A DNA stretch of 16,795 bases from CAZECE01 sp964510525 (GTDB lineage Bacteria > Pseudomonadota > Gammaproteobacteria > Pseudomonadales > JANQJO01): positions 1 to 16,795 of the forward strand of contig CAZECE010000016.1 of NCBI GenBank assembly GCA_964510525.1, written 5' to 3'. This document shows positions 14,474 to 16,795 of the stretch, one piece after another (the first letter of the stretch is position 1; every line of letters starts with the position of its first letter). Both the position numbers and the translations under genes were made by a program. A model generated the notes under the pieces. It was given only the letters and a program-made list of their open reading frames with translations, ran no database searches and had not been told where the DNA came from.

Positions 14474-14511
14474 TTAACACTGAAAAAACGCAATTAATTA
14501 TTCAGTGTTAA
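14474..14511. promoter_or_regulatory. Perfect 11-bp inverted repeat upstream of dps
   Basis: TTAACACTGAA (14474-14484) and TTCAGTGTTAA (14501-14511) are perfect complements around a 16-base AT-rich centre. No T-run follows on either strand and no gene ends nearby, so a terminator is unlikely. An operator for the divergent dps or efflux genes, or a folded leader, fits better. It is not an obvious OxyR, Fur or LexA site. Confidence 0.5.
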
Positions 14512-14587
14512 TGTAGGTAATGCGAAACCCATGCCGAAATTTAACTTGTTGATATTATTGCTTTATTTTTTTAAGGCTTTGTGGTTC

Positions 14588-14626
14588 TGGTTCAAATAAA
14601 CCAGTATTGGTGGTTCAAATAAACCA
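14588..14626 (+). promoter_or_regulatory. Tandem palindromic operators upstream of the efflux operon
   Basis: TGGTTCAAATAAACCA occurs twice, perfectly, at 14588-14603 and 14611-14626, a 23-bp period. Each copy has inverted TGGTT/AACCA arms around six central bases. A looser third pair of the same arms follows at 14629-14633 and 14645-14649. Such paired dyads before an RND efflux operon are typical of TetR- or MarR-type repressor binding. The regulator gene is not in the window. The rest of 14382-14773 holds the dps upstream repeat and no convincing gene. Confidence 0.6.
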
Positions 14627-14773
14627 ATTGGTTCTTCTGTACATAACCAAGAAATACCTTGTTTATCTGGCTTGAAATCCCGTTTCTTTGGGGACCGGGC
14701 GTTTGTGAGAGGGGGAGACGGTGGTATCATCTGGGCTGATTTCATCATCAGTTTTCAGCGTCCGGATCTCCCA

Positions 14774-16237
14774 ATGATACAGCGATGCCTGTTCGTTATT
14801 TTTTTGGTTGTTTTGAGTGCGAGTTGTGCACAACACCGACCCATGGCGGTCGAGGAATGGCCATTACAGGTGGAGTCCGAATTCAGTCAAGTGCCCAGTG
14901 AGCCTGGGGCCGTGCCCGCCGATTGGTTTCGTGCGTTTAATGATCCGGTTTTAACCGGGTTTATTGAAACAGCATTACGCAATAACTTTGGCTTAAAGTC
15001 GCTTTGGGCACGATTGGAGTCAGCGGCTTTGAGCGTTGATATCGCCGGTGTTGATCGCGCCCCCCAGCTCGATTTAATTGCCAATGTTAACGCTCAGCAA
15101 ACCGACCTTGTGACACCCTCTGGCCAAGTGGTCTCCATTGACAATGAGGGGTATTCCGCGGGAGTGAGTGTTAGCTGGGAAGTGGATCTTTGGGGGCGGA
15201 TCAAAGCGCGGCAGCAATTCGCTGCAGCCAACTTTCAAGCCACTCAAGCTGAATTACAAGAAAGCCTGTTGTTGTTAACCGCCAGCTTGGCGCGCGTTTA
15301 TTTTGATCTGCAAACCCAAACGGCGCTGAAGCAGCAGTTGGCCGAGCAGGTCAAGATTGAAGAGGCATTATTAAAAGTGCTGTATCGGCACTCGCTGTTG
15401 GGCAGTGCCGACAGCTGGGACGGCATTCGAGCCCAAGAGCAAAATGTATTGTCTTTAAAAGAAAGTCTCTCCAACGCTGAACAAGGAGTTGAACAATTGC
15501 AGCACGCGTTAGCGGCCTTACTCGGAGAATCACCGATCAGCTTTGAGCCGTCGGTTGCCGCTTTAGAGGTGGCTGATTTAAAAGCTGCTAAGACGCCTGC
15601 TGAAGTGCAAATCGCTATGACCCCTGAGCGTTTGTTGAAGTCGCACCCCACACTCAAGGCGCAATACGCGCGAGTATTGGCATCGGATGCCGAAGTCGCC
15701 CAAGCGTTGGCCAACCGCTTGCCGAGCCTGTCGCTGAGCGGCAGTTACGAGCGCGCCAGTTTGGACTTGGATCAGAGCATGGATCGGGTCATTACCTCGG
15801 AGTTGTTGCGTTTTTCCTTGCCTATCTTTAATGCGCACGGGCGTCGTAATGTGTGGTTGCAAGCCAAAGCCCAACTCAAAGCCGAATGGGAGGCATTTGC
15901 GGAACAGTATTTAGCCGCTTTGTCGGAAGTGGAGCAGCAATTGGCAGCGGGTCGGCATCAACACAATCGGCTTGCGCAGATTTCAGAGCGGGCGGCTTAT
16001 CAGCAAGGTCGCATTGAGCAACTGCGTTTGGCGTATGCGCAAGGCCAAGTGGATGTGCAAAGGCTGTTGGGTTCTTTGAGTCAATGGCATCGCTTAAACC
16101 AAAGTCAGCTGTTGGCGCAACGCGAGTTATTGGAAGTGCGTATTGCCTTGCCTATGGCGGTGGGTGGCCCATTAGACTGGACCCGATGGGCGCCGCAACA
16201 AGATAATAACGATCCTGTGCAAGGTCGTGCTGGATGA
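14774..16237 (+). CDS. Outer-membrane efflux lipoprotein, NodT/TolC-like (OMF family)
   Basis: 488 residues from ATG 14774. This start gives a lipoprotein signal (MIQRCLFVIFLVVLSASC, lipidated Cys18); an open frame from TTG 14672 would add 34 residues without sense. The family mark is the PADWFRAFNDPVLTGFIETA block near the N-terminus. Two OEP repeats follow with long helices (about 45-230 and 275-470), including SVSWEVDLWGRIKARQQFAA and the second-half FSLPIFNAHGRRN. OMF proteins are trimeric channels that carry drugs or other substrates from the pump across the outer membrane. The next gene starts inside its stop codon (ATGA). Base composition is clearly richer in G+C than the genes to the left. 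Substrate unknown. Confidence 0.93.
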   Translation: MIQRCLFVIFLVVLSASCAQHRPMAVEEWPLQVESEFSQVPSEPGAVPADWFRAFNDPVLTGFIETALRNNFGLKSLWARLESAALSVDIAGVDRAPQLDLIANVNAQQTDLVTPSGQVVSIDNEGYSAGVSVSWEVDLWGRIKARQQFAAANFQATQAELQESLLLLTASLARVYFDLQTQTALKQQLAEQVKIEEALLKVLYRHSLLGSADSWDGIRAQEQNVLSLKESLSNAEQGVEQLQHALAALLGESPISFEPSVAALEVADLKAAKTPAEVQIAMTPERLLKSHPTLKAQYARVLASDAEVAQALANRLPSLSLSGSYERASLDLDQSMDRVITSELLRFSLPIFNAHGRRNVWLQAKAQLKAEWEAFAEQYLAALSEVEQQLAAGRHQHNRLAQISERAAYQQGRIEQLRLAYAQGQVDVQRLLGSLSQWHRLNQSQLLAQRELLEVRIALPMAVGGPLDWTRWAPQQDNNDPVQGRAG

Positions 16238-16795
16238 CTGATGCAAAAAGACGCTGGTTTCAGCCCCTATTGATTGTGATCGTCTTGGTGGTCTGCGTGT
16301 GGGGCATGTTGCAGCTGATGCAAAGTCGGGTCAAACCGGCCAAGCAAAAACCGCAAGCGGTAACCCAAGCCGAACCCGTTGCTATTAACAAAATTCAACG
16401 CGGCAGTTACCCAGTGGTGGTCTCGGGTTGGGGGCTGGTGTCCGCTAAAACGCAGCACAGATTGATCGCGCGCGTCAGTGGTGATATTGAGACGCAAGCC
16501 GATGCCTTGTTCAGTGGCCGACGCTTTAAAGCCGGCGAGTCCTTGTTGGGCATTGCCGAACAAGAGTACCGCTTAAAAATGGCCATTGAGCGCGCGGTGT
16601 TGGAAGAAGCCCGTTTGAATTTGGCCACAGAGCAGGGCCGAGCGCTGATTGCTAAGCAAGATTGGCAAGGCGCCGATCCTTTGTTGATGCAAAACCTGCG
16701 TCAGGATTTGCCCGTGAATCAATCCTTGGTGTTTCGCGAAGCCCACTTAGCGCAACGACAAGCCGCGTTAGAAGCCGCGCAAAGTCGGGTGGCCC
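16234..16795 (+). CDS. RND/HlyD-type membrane-fusion protein, N-terminal part (cut by window edge)
   Basis: 187 residues are visible from ATG 16234, which overlaps the upstream TGA by 4 bases (ATGA), so translation is coupled. A membrane anchor lies at about 11-28 (PLLIVIVLVVCVWGMLQL). The start of the first barrel/lipoyl region is PVVVSGWGLVSAKTQHRLIA, then RVSGDI, followed by RFKAGESLLGI and a helical hairpin rich in Ala, Gln and Glu (MAIERAVLEEARLNLATEQG). The protein should sit in the periplasm and link the outer-membrane channel to an inner-membrane RND pump, expected just beyond the window. The frame is open to the last base, so the C-terminus is missing only because of the window. Confidence 0.9.
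   Translation, partial: MTDAKRRWFQPLLIVIVLVVCVWGMLQLMQSRVKPAKQKPQAVTQAEPVAINKIQRGSYPVVVSGWGLVSAKTQHRLIARVSGDIETQADALFSGRRFKAGESLLGIAEQEYRLKMAIERAVLEEARLNLATEQGRALIAKQDWQGADPLLMQNLRQDLPVNQSLVFREAHLAQRQAALEAAQSRVA

Noticed and set aside
1..16795. CRISPR arrays, tRNA or rRNA genes, integrases and transposases
   Set aside because: None were seen on either strand; the only repeats are the short inverted and tandem ones listed.

Overview
The window looks like a piece of a gammaproteobacterial chromosome. The clues are an RpoH-type sigma factor with an RpoH box, an outer-membrane phospholipase A, a ZntB/CorA-type transporter, IbpA-type small heat-shock proteins and a NodT-type outer-membrane efflux lipoprotein. 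The genus cannot be told from sequence alone. Positions of about 100 to 14,500 are AT-rich. The efflux genes from about 14,700 onward are clearly richer in G+C (sample line counts: 19 of 60 at 2221-2280 against 33 of 60 at 15901-15960). I read the AT-rich block as an accessory stress island inserted next to a more typical chromosomal segment.

Layout. Positions 1-80 hold the C-terminus of an unidentified gene, followed by a gene-free stretch with a possible 231-bp inverted-repeat element and strong hairpins. Positions 439-6513 (+) form a tight five-gene membrane cluster: a six-TM protein with a cytoplasmic AAA/STAND-like ATPase and a winged helix, a short MscS channel, a ZntB/CorA transporter, a DUF432-like protein and a second MscS channel. 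Positions 6573-7535 (-) encode outer-membrane phospholipase A (pldA), with Asp in place of the catalytic Asn. Positions 7693-10114 form a heat-shock module: a diverged RpoH-like sigma factor and a diverged Hsp20 on the minus strand, and a more canonical Hsp20 on the plus strand behind what looks like a ROSE-type RNA thermometer. Both hsp20 genes carry the same promoter-like sequence, CTTGAA-N14-CCTTAAAT. Positions 10222-14381 (-) hold dps, a small two-TM protein, a sigma-54 activator with a degenerate receiver domain, and a long MscS channel whose start overlaps the activator stop. Positions 14774-16795 (+) start an RND-type efflux operon (outer-membrane lipoprotein, then membrane-fusion protein, cut by the window edge) behind tandem palindromic operators.

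How the genes may work together. The block combines envelope and osmotic protection (three MscS channels, a metal/ion transporter, OMPLA), protein-folding stress (two sHSPs and their own sigma factor) and DNA/iron/oxidative protection (Dps). It also carries two dedicated transcription regulators, an RpoH paralogue and an orphan sigma-54 activator. The two least described units are the five-gene ATPase/MscS/ZntB/DUF432 cluster and the self-contained sigma factor/Hsp20 module. All functions are inferred from sequence motifs read by eye.
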